Positions 10,343-19,065 of a DNA stretch of 42,540 nt are shown one piece after another. Under the pieces are notes generated by a model. That model ran no database searches. It had not been told where the DNA came from and saw nothing but the letters and a program-made list of their open reading frames with translations. Origin of the DNA: Verrucomicrobiota bacterium (lineage in GTDB: Bacteria > Verrucomicrobiota > Verrucomicrobiia > Opitutales > UBA2995). The translations under genes were made by a program, and so were the position numbers. The first letter of the stretch is position 1; each line of letters begins with the position of its first letter. The stretch lies in NCBI GenBank assembly GCA_027622555.1, contig JAQBYJ010000042.1, positions 1-42,540 on the forward strand. The letters are read 5' to 3'.

Positions 10343-11005
10343 ATGGAGAAGTTTAATAAGCCAGTCACTGAGGATTCAAACCAGGTAGCGGAAATATCAA
10401 GAGGTGAAATGCTTTTGCAGAAATTGAGATCCCGCATGTGGATTATTTCACCAACGGTTTTAGTCATAGTTGCTTTAATTCACCCTATCGCAGTACATCA
10501 TTTCAAAATGAACCCATGGAAAGGGGGGGCGTTTGGAATGTTTTCATCAGTTGACCATTATAGTAATCGATTTCTTCGACTGACGGTGCCGACTGAACAG
10601 GGTGAATATCCCGCTTTATTGACAAAATGGAAAGCCAGTAGAATCCATATTATCTGTATTCCGAATATCGGCCTACTGAATGAAGAGGCGGCATGGCAAG
10701 ATAACAAGAAATGGGTCCTTTTAAACACGAAGGATTTAGATATTTCGAAAGCTCTAAAAAGCACATCATCGCGGCAGGAGCAAGCGCTTGTAAATGCCTA
10801 TGGGAGCAGCCCAGAACCAAGTAACAGGTCGATGAACTTTTACGATGAATTTCTTGTTCAATCTAACCTGGTAAAAGAATTTGAAGCCCATTCCGGAGTT
10901 GTCGGAAAATCGCGGCTTGAAGCCTTTCGATTGGTCTATGAAGGATCAGGTCAATTCAGTTCCAGAAAGTTGGCCTCTTCTGAAAACGACCAGGCTGGTA
11001 GATAG
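10343..11005 (+). CDS. Single-span membrane protein of unknown function, HTTM-partner
   Basis: I do not recognise a named domain. From the ATG at 10343 the protein has 220 residues: a short cytoplasmic start, one membrane span (ISPTVLVIVALIHPIAV) and a soluble region of about 160 residues. Just after the span is a conserved-looking block, NPWKGGAFGMFSSVDHYSNR, which resembles segments I associate with genes next to HTTM/vitamin-K-carboxylase-like proteins. The HTTM-like gene follows 24 bp downstream on the same strand, so they probably form a functional pair. The start is uncertain: a GTG at 10277 and an ATG at 10409 (preceded by GAGGTGA at short spacing) are also in frame. Confidence 0.6.
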   Translation: MEKFNKPVTEDSNQVAEISRGEMLLQKLRSRMWIISPTVLVIVALIHPIAVHHFKMNPWKGGAFGMFSSVDHYSNRFLRLTVPTEQGEYPALLTKWKASRIHIICIPNIGLLNEEAAWQDNKKWVLLNTKDLDISKALKSTSSRQEQALVNAYGSSPEPSNRSMNFYDEFLVQSNLVKEFEAHSGVVGKSRLEAFRLVYEGSGQFSSRKLASSENDQAGR

Positions 11006-11029
11006 AGGGAAATCAATAGACCATTTTCT

Positions 11030-11932
11030 ATGAATTTAAACGCGAGTTACCTTTGTAAGTTTTTAGATAGACTCAACGATTGGGTGAGACCCTATGTTCA
11101 GGGTGGTCCTTTTGATGCGGCGATCTGTATCACATTGGTATTCTTTTTGATCGAACGTTCCAGTGAACCACAGTTGCTAATCCTTAGCGGATTGGCAATC
11201 ATCGTAAGACCCTTGTCCCGATCACCTGTTTATTGGATATTGTTGACCGGTTGGTATGTTGGATCCCAATGGCCTTATTGGTCGCATATGGACAATCATC
11301 TATACCTTTTTGCTTATTGGTGTCTGGCGATTATTCTGAGTCTTTTTAGTCAATTCCCAGAAGATGTATTGGCCAAATCAGCACGATGGTTACTTGGGTT
11401 GGTCTTCTTTTTTGCAGTGCTTTGGAAATTGCTGTCGATTGAATACTTGAATGGCTACTTTTTCGAATACGCTTTATTGGCCGACATACGACTATCACCT
11501 GTAAGCCTTGTCTTAGGACTTTCCGGGGAAACATTGTCAGAGAATCGTGATCTTTTGAGTATGTATATTTTCGGAGCTGATCCAACAAGCCAGCTAACCC
11601 TTACAACCTCCCCCTGGGTTCCATTTGTGGCCAAGGTATTAACCTGGTGGATATTGTTATCGGAGACAGCGGTAGCCATTGTTTTTTTGGCCCCGACGCG
11701 TTGGTTTAGTGATTTTTGGCGACATGGATCCATGCTTGTTTTTCTTTATACGACATACCCCATGGCCCAAGTAAGTGGCTTTGGTTGGATTCTGACTGCG
11801 ATGGGAATTAGCCAGCTTAAGCGGTCGTCCAAGCCCATTTATCTTGCCCTGTATTTGGGAGCATTTCTCGTAGTATTTTTCTCAAAACATCCTGGGATTC
11901 GAGGGATTCTCCAACATATGAATTTTCTCTGA
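11030..11932 (+). CDS. HTTM / gamma-carboxylase-like integral membrane protein
   Basis: A 300-residue polytopic protein with roughly eight hydrophobic spans. The layout and the FFFAVLWKL segment (about residue 126-134) resemble the horizontally transferred transmembrane (HTTM) family, related to vitamin-K-dependent gamma-carboxylase. A TSPWVPFVAKVLTWWILLSETAVA helix near residue 190 also fits the family. Bacterial HTTM proteins have no settled function. It follows the single-span protein gene by 24 bp. The convergent NRPS-like gene ends only 8 bp beyond its stop. The family assignment rests on overall pattern rather than a decisive motif. Confidence 0.6.
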   Translation: MNLNASYLCKFLDRLNDWVRPYVQGGPFDAAICITLVFFLIERSSEPQLLILSGLAIIVRPLSRSPVYWILLTGWYVGSQWPYWSHMDNHLYLFAYWCLAIILSLFSQFPEDVLAKSARWLLGLVFFFAVLWKLLSIEYLNGYFFEYALLADIRLSPVSLVLGLSGETLSENRDLLSMYIFGADPTSQLTLTTSPWVPFVAKVLTWWILLSETAVAIVFLAPTRWFSDFWRHGSMLVFLYTTYPMAQVSGFGWILTAMGISQLKRSSKPIYLALYLGAFLVVFFSKHPGIRGILQHMNFL

Positions 11933-11940
11933 AATACTTT

Positions 11941-14613
11941 TTATTTTAACAAAGTGTGGATGCGGTTTATTGGAATTTGAGTAAGAAGTTTCCGGTCTAC
12001 TTTACCGGTAGGGTTTGTTGGCAAAGCCGCTACTTCGTAGAGGTAATTTGGAATCATTGCGGTAGGGAGGTGCTTGAGTAATCCTTCCCGAATCTCCTCT
12101 TTACTGGTCAGATCATGTCCTTCTTGTAGTTTATAAAATGCATAGAGCCTCAAGGCATTATTAACCGTTTCATCCTCGCGGACAATCACCGCAATTTCAG
12201 AAATTTGGTCCAGCTTCATAAACGAACTTTCCACATCGGGAATTTCCATTCGGTAACCATTTACTTTTACCTGATTGTCTTTTCTCCCCAGATTTACCAA
12301 GCGGCCATCTTCCATTAAGTAGCCGTAGTCGCCGCTTCTGAAAAATTGCGTATTGTCTGTTAAACGTTTCAAGACTTCTTCGGTTTTATCTTTATCGCCC
12401 CAATAGCCTGAAAAAATGTTGGAAGTGTTCAGGCAAATTTCTCCCTCTACATTGTATGGGCAAGGATTACCCTCAGGATCTTGAATCGTTAAGTTAAGCT
12501 CTTTGAATGGGATGCCTACGGGAATTTGCTGTGGTACCACCGTCTCGTGAACAATGGGATCAAATGAGATAGATCCTGTTTCAGACGACCCAAGGTTAGA
12601 GTAGTAAATGGTCCCTTTTTTGAAGTGTTTTTTGAATTGTTCTATGTCACTGTGACGGGAAGGTTCTCCTCCTGGAGTTACGGAGCGAATGGAAGTAATT
12701 ACTGTTTCTTCATCCAGAGAATTTATGAAACTTCGATACACCGAGGTTACTGAGTGAAAGATAGTTATTTTGTTGGCAATGAGCCATGATGCAAGAGCAT
12801 CAATGCCACGCTGTTTTAATTGATAAAAGCAGAAGCAACTTCCAAACTGCATCGAAGCATAAAACCCATTTAAAAACCCCATAAAGGCTCCCGAGTAAAC
12901 ACTCAGGTAGCGATCGCTGCTTTTTAGATCTATTCCTTTTCCTCGCCGCCAACCGATATACGAAATACTACGATGATTGTGGAGAACTCCTTTCGGTTTG
13001 CCGGTAGTTCCAGAGGTAAACAATATTACGGCAGCCGAATATGGTTCAATGTGCGTTGGTAAAAGCACTTTGTCGATCTGAGCGGTTAGTTGGTCAATCG
13101 AAATGGTTTGAGCTTTTGATTTCTTAAAAACCTGTTCGGCTTTTTTCAGCAGACGATCGTCGGTTATCGCAAGGTCGGCACCTGACGCGAGAATTATGGC
13201 GTTTGTCCTTTCAGTGGGATGGTCGGGATCAAGTGGAATATAAAAATTTCCGGATTTCAACACAGCCAGGAAAGTTGCACACATGGAGTAGCCGTTACTC
13301 AGGTACACGGCGATTCCGTGACCCGCACCATCCAGGGTTTGAGTTATATGGGTGCCAATAAAATCAGAATATTCATCAAGTTCTTTGTAACTATAAAACC
13401 TGCCATTGCTCATGATGGCTTGTTCGTTTTTGAATGTTTTGACCACTTCCTTGAAGCGATTTACTGGCGAGCAAATTTGAGATTCAGGAAACGGGAGTTC
13501 TATTGATGATGAGGAATGGGTTGTTTTATTTGTATTCTTATTGCAGATTTCCTCGATGATTTGATTTGTGTGTTCAACCACGTTTTTGGCATCTTCACCA
13601 TACATAAGCGTGAGATGATCTCCGGGTACTTCTATGATTCGAAGACCAAGGCTGGCTCTCTTGGTCCAGCCAAGTTCGTAATCAAGCTCTCTTCTTAGAA
13701 GAAGTTGTTTTTTTGCTCTCAATAAAATCAGCTCACCTTCAAAAGTTCCATAATCATAAACCCTCCGTAGGTTATTTTGCGCTGCATCTTCGATTCCCAT
13801 CGCAGCCAACTGGTCGTCCCGAACTGTCCTGGAAGAACGAGAATTCAGTTTTTTCAAAAGATAAATCATCTTCACTCCGATCAACGAGCTTACGTTTGTG
13901 AGATTTAATCGAGCGTTATTCCGGCGATAGGTACTTCGTCCAAACCGGAATCTTATGACCAGTCGCTTTAATCTATTAAACAGGCTTCCCGTGAATCGTG
14001 GTTGGTAATATTCTTTGCCTCTTGCAATGGTGTCATATACTATAAGTAGTTCGATTTCGTCTCCGGTTGCCTTTAGCTGTTTGGCAACTTCCCAGGCAAA
14101 GGTTCCTCCGAAAGAGTACCCGCAAAGTCTGTACGGACCTTCTGCCTGAATATCCTTGATGGCCTTTATTTTATATTCAGCAATCTCTTCAACGGACTTG
14201 TAATTATGTTGGCCGCTTGATGATACCCTTGGTTCGAGGCAATAGCAGGGTTGATCTGGTTTCAGATGCTTACTGAATTCGCGGTAATGAAATATTCCAC
14301 CTATGGCCGGGGCTAAAACGAATAGAGGCGTCTGATTTCCTTTGATTTGAAGCGGAGTTACGATAGCTCGCTTTTCTTCCTTCTCGAATGTGGCAATGAG
14401 TTTTGCAAAATCTGCAAGTACCGGTGCTTTGTAAACGGTTCCTGCAGGAATAAGGAAACCTGTTTTGTGTTCAACGGCCAAAGACATGTTAATTGCAGCC
14501 AAAGAATCTCCTCCCAGTTCGAAAAAGTGGCTGGATGCAGTCACCTCCTTCGAAGGAAGGAATTCTAACCAGAGCGAAACTAGGATTTCTTCGATTTCTG
14601 AAAGCTGCTTCAT
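11941..14613 (-). CDS. NRPS-like carrier-thioesterase-adenylation (T-TE-A) protein
   Basis: The 890-residue protein carries three recognisable domains in an unusual order. First is a phosphopantetheine carrier domain (about 5-75) with FFELGGDSL and modifiable Ser37. Next is a type I thioesterase (about 90-355) with GYSFGG (Ser167), Asp194 exactly 27 residues later as in surfactin thioesterase, and His333 in GDHL. Last is an adenylation domain (about 385-885) with TSGTTGKPKG at 533-542, GDYG, GRKDNQVKVNGYR and the A10 lysine at about 871. There is no condensation domain. NRPS release modules normally run A-T-TE. The position equivalent to Asp235 of gramicidin synthetase appears to be Met578, which argues against an ordinary alpha-amino-acid substrate. 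Activation, loading and release by one free-standing protein is inferred. Confidence 0.88.
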   Translation of the reverse strand: MKQLSEIEEILVSLWLEFLPSKEVTASSHFFELGGDSLAAINMSLAVEHKTGFLIPAGTVYKAPVLADFAKLIATFEKEEKRAIVTPLQIKGNQTPLFVLAPAIGGIFHYREFSKHLKPDQPCYCLEPRVSSSGQHNYKSVEEIAEYKIKAIKDIQAEGPYRLCGYSFGGTFAWEVAKQLKATGDEIELLIVYDTIARGKEYYQPRFTGSLFNRLKRLVIRFRFGRSTYRRNNARLNLTNVSSLIGVKMIYLLKKLNSRSSRTVRDDQLAAMGIEDAAQNNLRRVYDYGTFEGELILLRAKKQLLLRRELDYELGWTKRASLGLRIIEVPGDHLTLMYGEDAKNVVEHTNQIIEEICNKNTNKTTHSSSSIELPFPESQICSPVNRFKEVVKTFKNEQAIMSNGRFYSYKELDEYSDFIGTHITQTLDGAGHGIAVYLSNGYSMCATFLAVLKSGNFYIPLDPDHPTERTNAIILASGADLAITDDRLLKKAEQVFKKSKAQTISIDQLTAQIDKVLLPTHIEPYSAAVILFTSGTTGKPKGVLHNHRSISYIGWRRGKGIDLKSSDRYLSVYSGAFMGFLNGFYASMQFGSCFCFYQLKQRGIDALASWLIANKITIFHSVTSVYRSFINSLDEETVITSIRSVTPGGEPSRHSDIEQFKKHFKKGTIYYSNLGSSETGSISFDPIVHETVVPQQIPVGIPFKELNLTIQDPEGNPCPYNVEGEICLNTSNIFSGYWGDKDKTEEVLKRLTDNTQFFRSGDYGYLMEDGRLVNLGRKDNQVKVNGYRMEIPDVESSFMKLDQISEIAVIVREDETVNNALRLYAFYKLQEGHDLTSKEEIREGLLKHLPTAMIPNYLYEVAALPTNPTGKVDRKLLTQIPINRIHTLLK

Positions 14614-14731
14614 CTAAGAAGTTTTGGAATTAAATCGTTTTCCAAGAATTACAAAATACCTTTAATTATTCTCCAACAGACAAGGCTTATTTTGGGTTTA
14701 GGAAAATATCTGACGGAGAAGTCAAGCTTAC

Positions 14732-15994
14732 CTAACGTTTTTTTAAATCCACAATCGCCTGGTAGACCAACGAATGCATTTTTCGGCGAAGGTTGTAGGG
14801 CGAGTTTCTTACCTGGATCATTGTTATTACCGTTAGGTCTTCAATCGGGTCTATCCAAAAAAGGGTTCCGGCAATTCCGCCCCAGTAGTATTCGCCCACA
14901 GATCCTGGCGCTCCCGTAGTGGTGACATCTTTTACGATTCGAAACCCTAGTCCGAAACCGTGATCAGCATTGGAGTCATAGGTTTCCAGTGTAGCCGGAA
15001 AATGATCAGTTCTCATCAGCTCCACGGTTTTCCGACCGAGTAGGCGAACACCATTAAGCTCTCCTCCATTGAGCATCATTTGGCAAAAACGCCAGTAATC
15101 TGCCGCGGTCGATACGAGGCCTCCTCCGCCTGAGAAGAATGTGACTTTGTTGACAAATTTGCTGGATTGAGGCGCATCGCTCAACTCTAACGAACGCGTG
15201 TCCTTGTTGAAAGAGTAGCAAGCGGCGAAACGACCTTCCTTTTCATCGGGTACTTCAAAAAAAGTATCTTTCATCCCTAAGGGAATAAAGACTCTTTCTT
15301 GTAGAAATTTATCGAGTGGCATTCCGGAGAGGATTTCCACCAGGCAACCCTGTACATCGACAGAAACACTATAAACATACTTATCTCCTGGATGGTTTTT
15401 AAGAGGGATACTCCCCAGGGTTTCCAAAAATTCTTTTGAGGATTTTTTTCTTAGCACTTCATGTTGGTTATATAGTTTGTCTACTTCGCTATTTCCAAAG
15501 ATGCCATAGGTTAGTCCGGAGGTGTGGTTGAAAAGATGTTGAATCGTCATCTGCCTTTTAGGCTCAACCAACTCGCCGTCTACCATTACTTTTTGGTCCT
15601 TAAACTGTGGAATATATTTTGAAACGGGTTCGTTGAGTTGGAACTTACCTTCCTCGTGAAGCATCATGAGAGCCGAGCTCACTACGGGTTTGGTCATTGA
15701 ATAAATCCGTACAAGCGTGTCCTTTTCCATCGGGTTTCCAGATTCCAGGTCACGAAGACCATAGTTCTCGTAATGCACGATTTTTCCGTGTCTCGCTACG
15801 AGTGAGACCGCTCCGGGCAACTCTCCTGAATCGACTAGCTTATTTAAGTTCTCATCAATCCTTTCCAGGCGTTCAGTGGACATTCCAACCGATTCCGGTT
15901 TGGCGAATGGGAGGTTAACTACTTTTGAATCAAGGTTTGCCAGGCTGGCAGACAGCAGAAGTAGTCCAGTAACAAGTTGTTTGCGATAAATCAT
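14732..15994 (-). CDS. Beta-lactamase-family (class C-like) serine hydrolase
   Basis: A 420-residue secreted serine hydrolase of the beta-lactamase/EstB/penicillin-binding fold. A signal peptide covers about residues 1-19. The catalytic SxxK is SMTK at 99-102, and the tyrosine of the YxN-like element is Tyr208 (YSVS). FNHTSGLTYG at about 155-164 and the late DHGFGLGF are typical of this family, whose members are esterases, peptidases or amidases rather than true antibiotic resistance enzymes. It lies 26 bp after the cyclase-family gene and is probably the last gene of that minus-strand unit. The substrate cannot be told from sequence; an esterase acting on acetylated or acylated glycans would fit the neighbourhood but is speculation. 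Confidence 0.88.
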   Translation of the reverse strand: MIYRKQLVTGLLLLSASLANLDSKVVNLPFAKPESVGMSTERLERIDENLNKLVDSGELPGAVSLVARHGKIVHYENYGLRDLESGNPMEKDTLVRIYSMTKPVVSSALMMLHEEGKFQLNEPVSKYIPQFKDQKVMVDGELVEPKRQMTIQHLFNHTSGLTYGIFGNSEVDKLYNQHEVLRKKSSKEFLETLGSIPLKNHPGDKYVYSVSVDVQGCLVEILSGMPLDKFLQERVFIPLGMKDTFFEVPDEKEGRFAACYSFNKDTRSLELSDAPQSSKFVNKVTFFSGGGGLVSTAADYWRFCQMMLNGGELNGVRLLGRKTVELMRTDHFPATLETYDSNADHGFGLGFRIVKDVTTTGAPGSVGEYYWGGIAGTLFWIDPIEDLTVITMIQVRNSPYNLRRKMHSLVYQAIVDLKKR

Positions 15995-16020
15995 GGGGTG
16001 GGGATTTTGAGCATTGAGGA

Positions 16021-16983
16021 TTAAAAAGTGGCTATTGGATTCAACGGCGAACCTGTGCCACCTTCAACCGGTATAGGAGCTACTGTCAGAAGGAATTCAT
16101 AGCGACCCAGTTCGTCGCATTTTTGAGCCAAGCGCTCGAGTTCGAGATTGTCGAGTATCGGCACTCCCATCACGTTCAACATCATCAAATGAATGGGCGA
16201 GGAGTAGCCTTCAATGCCCGATGGGGAAACATCGCTGCCTCCATCGCTTCCCATCACAGCAATGTCTCTTTCCTTGAGCCACCGAGCGCACGAGGCATAT
16301 AGACCGGCAGAGCCGGATTCCCACGGGCCAAGCTCATCGCGCCTTGCCCAACGGCCTGTGTGAAGCAAGACGGCATCTCCCTTGCGAATCTTCACGCCCA
16401 CCATTTTCTCCCATGCGTCCAGATCTTCCGGATACAGTGCGGTTCCAGGTTCGAGGTATTTGACTCCTTTGAGTTTTGCAGCGTCAATTAAAACTCCGCG
16501 GGTAAAAATTCCTTGCTTGGCATTTCGGATATCCAGTTTTCCCGCTCCCATCTCTGTAACAACGTTAGCTGAAAATCCGTTATACAATTTTCCGTCGTCT
16601 ATGTAGTGGCATAAAGCGTCCATGTGGGAATGAGCGAAGCCGTGGTATGATACCGAGTAATTATCCGAATTCCACTGTTCTCCAAATCCCACCATCGTGT
16701 GCATGAACGGTCTGGGGTTGTCGGGGGCGATTGTTTTTATTACATCCCGTGCCGTTGAAACTGAAATGCCTTCCGTTACCAAGGCAGCGGCATCTTTTCG
16801 CGTTTGCGGCGTGATAAGGTTGAGTGCACCTTTCTGGTCATCCGCACCCCAGCGTCCCCAATTGGACAACTCTTTTTTCATAGACTCGATATCTTTCGCC
16901 GTAAGTGACTTGTGCTGGTTGGCTCCCAATGCAAGAGGTGCGAACATGGTAAGGGTAATTAGGATGCTGCGTATTTTGTTCAT
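16021..16983 (-). CDS. Secreted cyclase-family (kynurenine-formamidase-like) hydrolase
   Basis: From the ATG at 16983 the protein has 320 residues with a signal peptide (about 1-20). I prefer this start because a longer in-frame reading to 17079 adds an implausible N-terminus running through a palindrome. The cyclase fold (PF04199) is shown by NWGRWGADDQKGALNLITP (about 41-59), the metal-binding HSHMDALCH at 118-126 and a C-terminal GTGSPLNP. Family members are metal-dependent amidohydrolases such as arylformamidases; the exact substrate is open. Export of this family is less common than cytosolic location. It is followed 26 bp downstream by the serine hydrolase and preceded by the KDG kinase gene about 250 bp upstream. 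Confidence 0.87.
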   Translation of the reverse strand: MNKIRSILITLTMFAPLALGANQHKSLTAKDIESMKKELSNWGRWGADDQKGALNLITPQTRKDAAALVTEGISVSTARDVIKTIAPDNPRPFMHTMVGFGEQWNSDNYSVSYHGFAHSHMDALCHYIDDGKLYNGFSANVVTEMGAGKLDIRNAKQGIFTRGVLIDAAKLKGVKYLEPGTALYPEDLDAWEKMVGVKIRKGDAVLLHTGRWARRDELGPWESGSAGLYASCARWLKERDIAVMGSDGGSDVSPSGIEGYSSPIHLMMLNVMGVPILDNLELERLAQKCDELGRYEFLLTVAPIPVEGGTGSPLNPIATF

Positions 16984-17067
16984 GATTAACTCGAATTGGT
17001 TTTGACTCTTAGTTGCTGTAATCCGTTTGTGCAAAGAAAATGAGTGGCGCAGAGATTGGGAATGTAG

Positions 17068-17086
17068 CCCAGTCATCATGACTGGG
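17068..17086. promoter_or_regulatory. 19-bp perfect palindrome, candidate operator
   Basis: CCCAGTCAT and its exact inverse ATGACTGGG flank one central C, giving a 9-1-9 palindrome. It lies 85 bp upstream of the cyclase ATG at 16983 and after the KDG kinase stop. No T-run follows on either strand, so a terminator is unlikely. Odd-centred dyads of this size are typical of dimeric repressor sites. The regulator is not in the window. Confidence 0.4.
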
Positions 17087-17229
17087 TATTGAAAACAGCA
17101 CTAATATTTTTCAAGCGAGATTGCTTCTACGATCCCGACCCTACTACTCAAATGATTTCAGAGTCACCTGGGGCTTCCGGCTTTCTCGGGAGCAATAAAT
17201 ACCTAAGATGTCTATTCGACTCAAACCAG

Positions 17230-18321
17230 TTACCTGACGACTCTTCCCGAACCACCCGATTTGATCAAAGCTTCTACTTCTTCTCTGGTTGAGAAGTTGT
17301 AGTCTCCGTAAATGGAGTGGGCTAGGCAGGAAGCGGCTACTGCGAAATCAATGGCAGTCCCCGATTCTGAAAGCTCTGGCGTATTCAATGCGAAAATGAG
17401 ACCCGCACCAAACGAATCTCCACCACCTACTCGATCCACAATGTTCCTGATTTCGAAGGGTTGGTATTCGCCTTCGTTTTCTGGTGAAAAGACGGATTTT
17501 TTGGTTGAAGCATCGTATAACATAGCTCCCCAATTGTTGTGAGAAGCTGAAATGCTTTCCCGAAGGGTAATTGCAACTTTGCTCACGTTGGGAAATTGGC
17601 TGACAATTTCTTTCGCTACCTGGGTGTATTTGGCAGCATCGATTTTGCCTGAATGAACATCGGTATTCTCAGGGTGGATTCCTAGAACGTCTGAAGCATC
17701 TTCTTCATTGGCGATCACCAGGTCGACGTAAGGCAAAATCTTTCGAATGGTTTTTTGGGCGAGCTCGTTGGCTGAGGTCCCTGGCTCCCAGTTCCACAGT
17801 TTTTTGCGGAAATTCAAATCACAGGAAACCGTAAGCCTTGCTTCCTTTGCGTTTTTTACCGCAGCCAATGTGGCCTCAGCTGATTGTGCTGAAAGGGCAG
17901 GCGTAATGCCAGTCGTGTGCATCCATCCCGCGTCACCATAAATAACATTCCAATCATACGCTTCGGGAGGAGTCATACTTACCGACGAGTAGTCGCGATC
18001 GTATATAACTCGGCTGGGTCGTTGGTTGGCTCCCGCTTCTACCCAATAGAGTCCAAGGCGTCCGGCATCCGTTAACACAATACTTTCTGTGTCGACCCCC
18101 AGTCCTTTGAGGTTCGCCAGGCAAGCTGCCGTTATGTCATTTTTAGGTAGGGCAGTTACAAAACGCGTTTTGCCACCAAGCATACTAAGGGAGGCCGCCA
18201 CGTTCGCTTCCGCACCCGCGAAGGTCAGGTTGATATCGCCAGGGAGGGATTGACGAAAGCGTTTGAATCCGAAAGGGCAAAGGCGCCCCATGATTTCACC
18301 AAAAGTTACAATTGTTTTCAT
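17230..18321 (-). CDS. kdgK: 2-dehydro-3-deoxygluconokinase (PfkB family)
   Basis: A 363-residue PfkB/ribokinase-family sugar kinase. The N-terminal GAEANVAASLSMLGG and the C-terminal anion-hole motif GGGDSFGAG (299-307, catalytic Asp302) are clear. The immediate neighbour is KDPG aldolase, 2 bp upstream on the same strand, which makes KDG kinase the natural reading: ATP-dependent phosphorylation of 2-keto-3-deoxygluconate to KDPG in the cytosol. This is the committed step that brings uronate-derived KDG (from alginate, pectin or ulvan) into central metabolism. PfkB members are hard to separate by sequence, so another acidic or keto sugar is possible, but the eda linkage makes KDG most likely. 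Confidence 0.85.
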   Translation of the reverse strand: MKTIVTFGEIMGRLCPFGFKRFRQSLPGDINLTFAGAEANVAASLSMLGGKTRFVTALPKNDITAACLANLKGLGVDTESIVLTDAGRLGLYWVEAGANQRPSRVIYDRDYSSVSMTPPEAYDWNVIYGDAGWMHTTGITPALSAQSAEATLAAVKNAKEARLTVSCDLNFRKKLWNWEPGTSANELAQKTIRKILPYVDLVIANEEDASDVLGIHPENTDVHSGKIDAAKYTQVAKEIVSQFPNVSKVAITLRESISASHNNWGAMLYDASTKKSVFSPENEGEYQPFEIRNIVDRVGGGDSFGAGLIFALNTPELSESGTAIDFAVAASCLAHSIYGDYNFSTREEVEALIKSGGSGRVVR

Positions 18322-18323
18322 GA

Positions 18324-18968
18324 TTAAATAGAGTCGGCTATGGTTCGAGCTTCACGGGCATTGGCTTCAATGGTGTCCCAATCTTCGGCGTTGATCACAT
18401 CCTTTTTGGCAAGCCAGGATCCGCCAATGGCGCAGATGAGAGGTGACTTCAGGTAGTCGACCATGTTCTGGGCATTGAGTCCGCCCAAAGGAATAAAGTC
18501 GAGGCCAAGGTGTTGGTAGGGTGCTACCATTCCCTCGAGGTGTTTTAACCCGCCGGATGTTTCGGCTGGGAAATATTTTATGGTGCGGCATCCCAGTTCA
18601 ATTGCGGCTTCGATGTCGCTTGGAGTCATGATGCCAGGGCCAAAAGGTAAGCCTCGCTCCTGCGCGTATTTAACTATCCTGGCGTTCATGCCCGGTGCCA
18701 CACCGAATGCGGCGCCCGCTTCTACTACCTGATCTACTTGCTCTGTAGTAAGTATGGTTCCGATTCCTGCCAGCATTTCCGGAACTTCAGCTGTAATTGC
18801 CTTGAGCGCAGGTAATGCGGCCGGTGTTCGTAAAGTTAGTTCCATCGCTCCGATGCCGCCGCGAAGAAGAGCGCGGGCCACGGGAACGGCGTGAGCAGCA
18901 TTGTCGATAACGAGGACAGCAACCACTTTGGATTGTTTTATTTTTTCGTGAAGATCTTTAGGAAACAT
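18324..18968 (-). CDS. eda: KDPG/KHG aldolase
   Basis: A 214-residue class I aldolase of the KDPG/KHG family. The Schiff-base lysine is Lys131 in IKYFPAE, the catalytic glutamate is Glu43 in MELTLRTP, and GIGTI (68-72) and the PGIMTPSDIE phosphate-site region (111-120) are intact. It cleaves 2-keto-3-deoxy-6-phosphogluconate to pyruvate and glyceraldehyde-3-phosphate in the cytosol. It is the first gene of an operon with KDG kinase (2 bp gap), and together these two genes form the terminal steps of uronate breakdown or an Entner-Doudoroff branch. No ribosome-binding site is visible before the ATG. Confidence 0.93.
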   Translation of the reverse strand: MFPKDLHEKIKQSKVVAVLVIDNAAHAVPVARALLRGGIGAMELTLRTPAALPALKAITAEVPEMLAGIGTILTTEQVDQVVEAGAAFGVAPGMNARIVKYAQERGLPFGPGIMTPSDIEAAIELGCRTIKYFPAETSGGLKHLEGMVAPYQHLGLDFIPLGGLNAQNMVDYLKSPLICAIGGSWLAKKDVINAEDWDTIEANAREARTIADSI

Positions 18969-19065
18969 AGTTTTTCTAAATAATAAACTGCCAGAAATTG
19001 TTTTGGCGTCGATTTATGCGTATGGAAAACAAGATGACCAGAAGGTTTTTAGTCAAAGGTTGAGT

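Noticed and set aside
16984-17079. Longer N-terminus of the cyclase protein
   Set aside because: It would run through a palindrome and hide a clear signal peptide beginning at the ATG at 16983.
17068-17086. Palindrome as a terminator for the KDG kinase operon
   Set aside because: No T-run on either strand; an operator or structural site is more likely.
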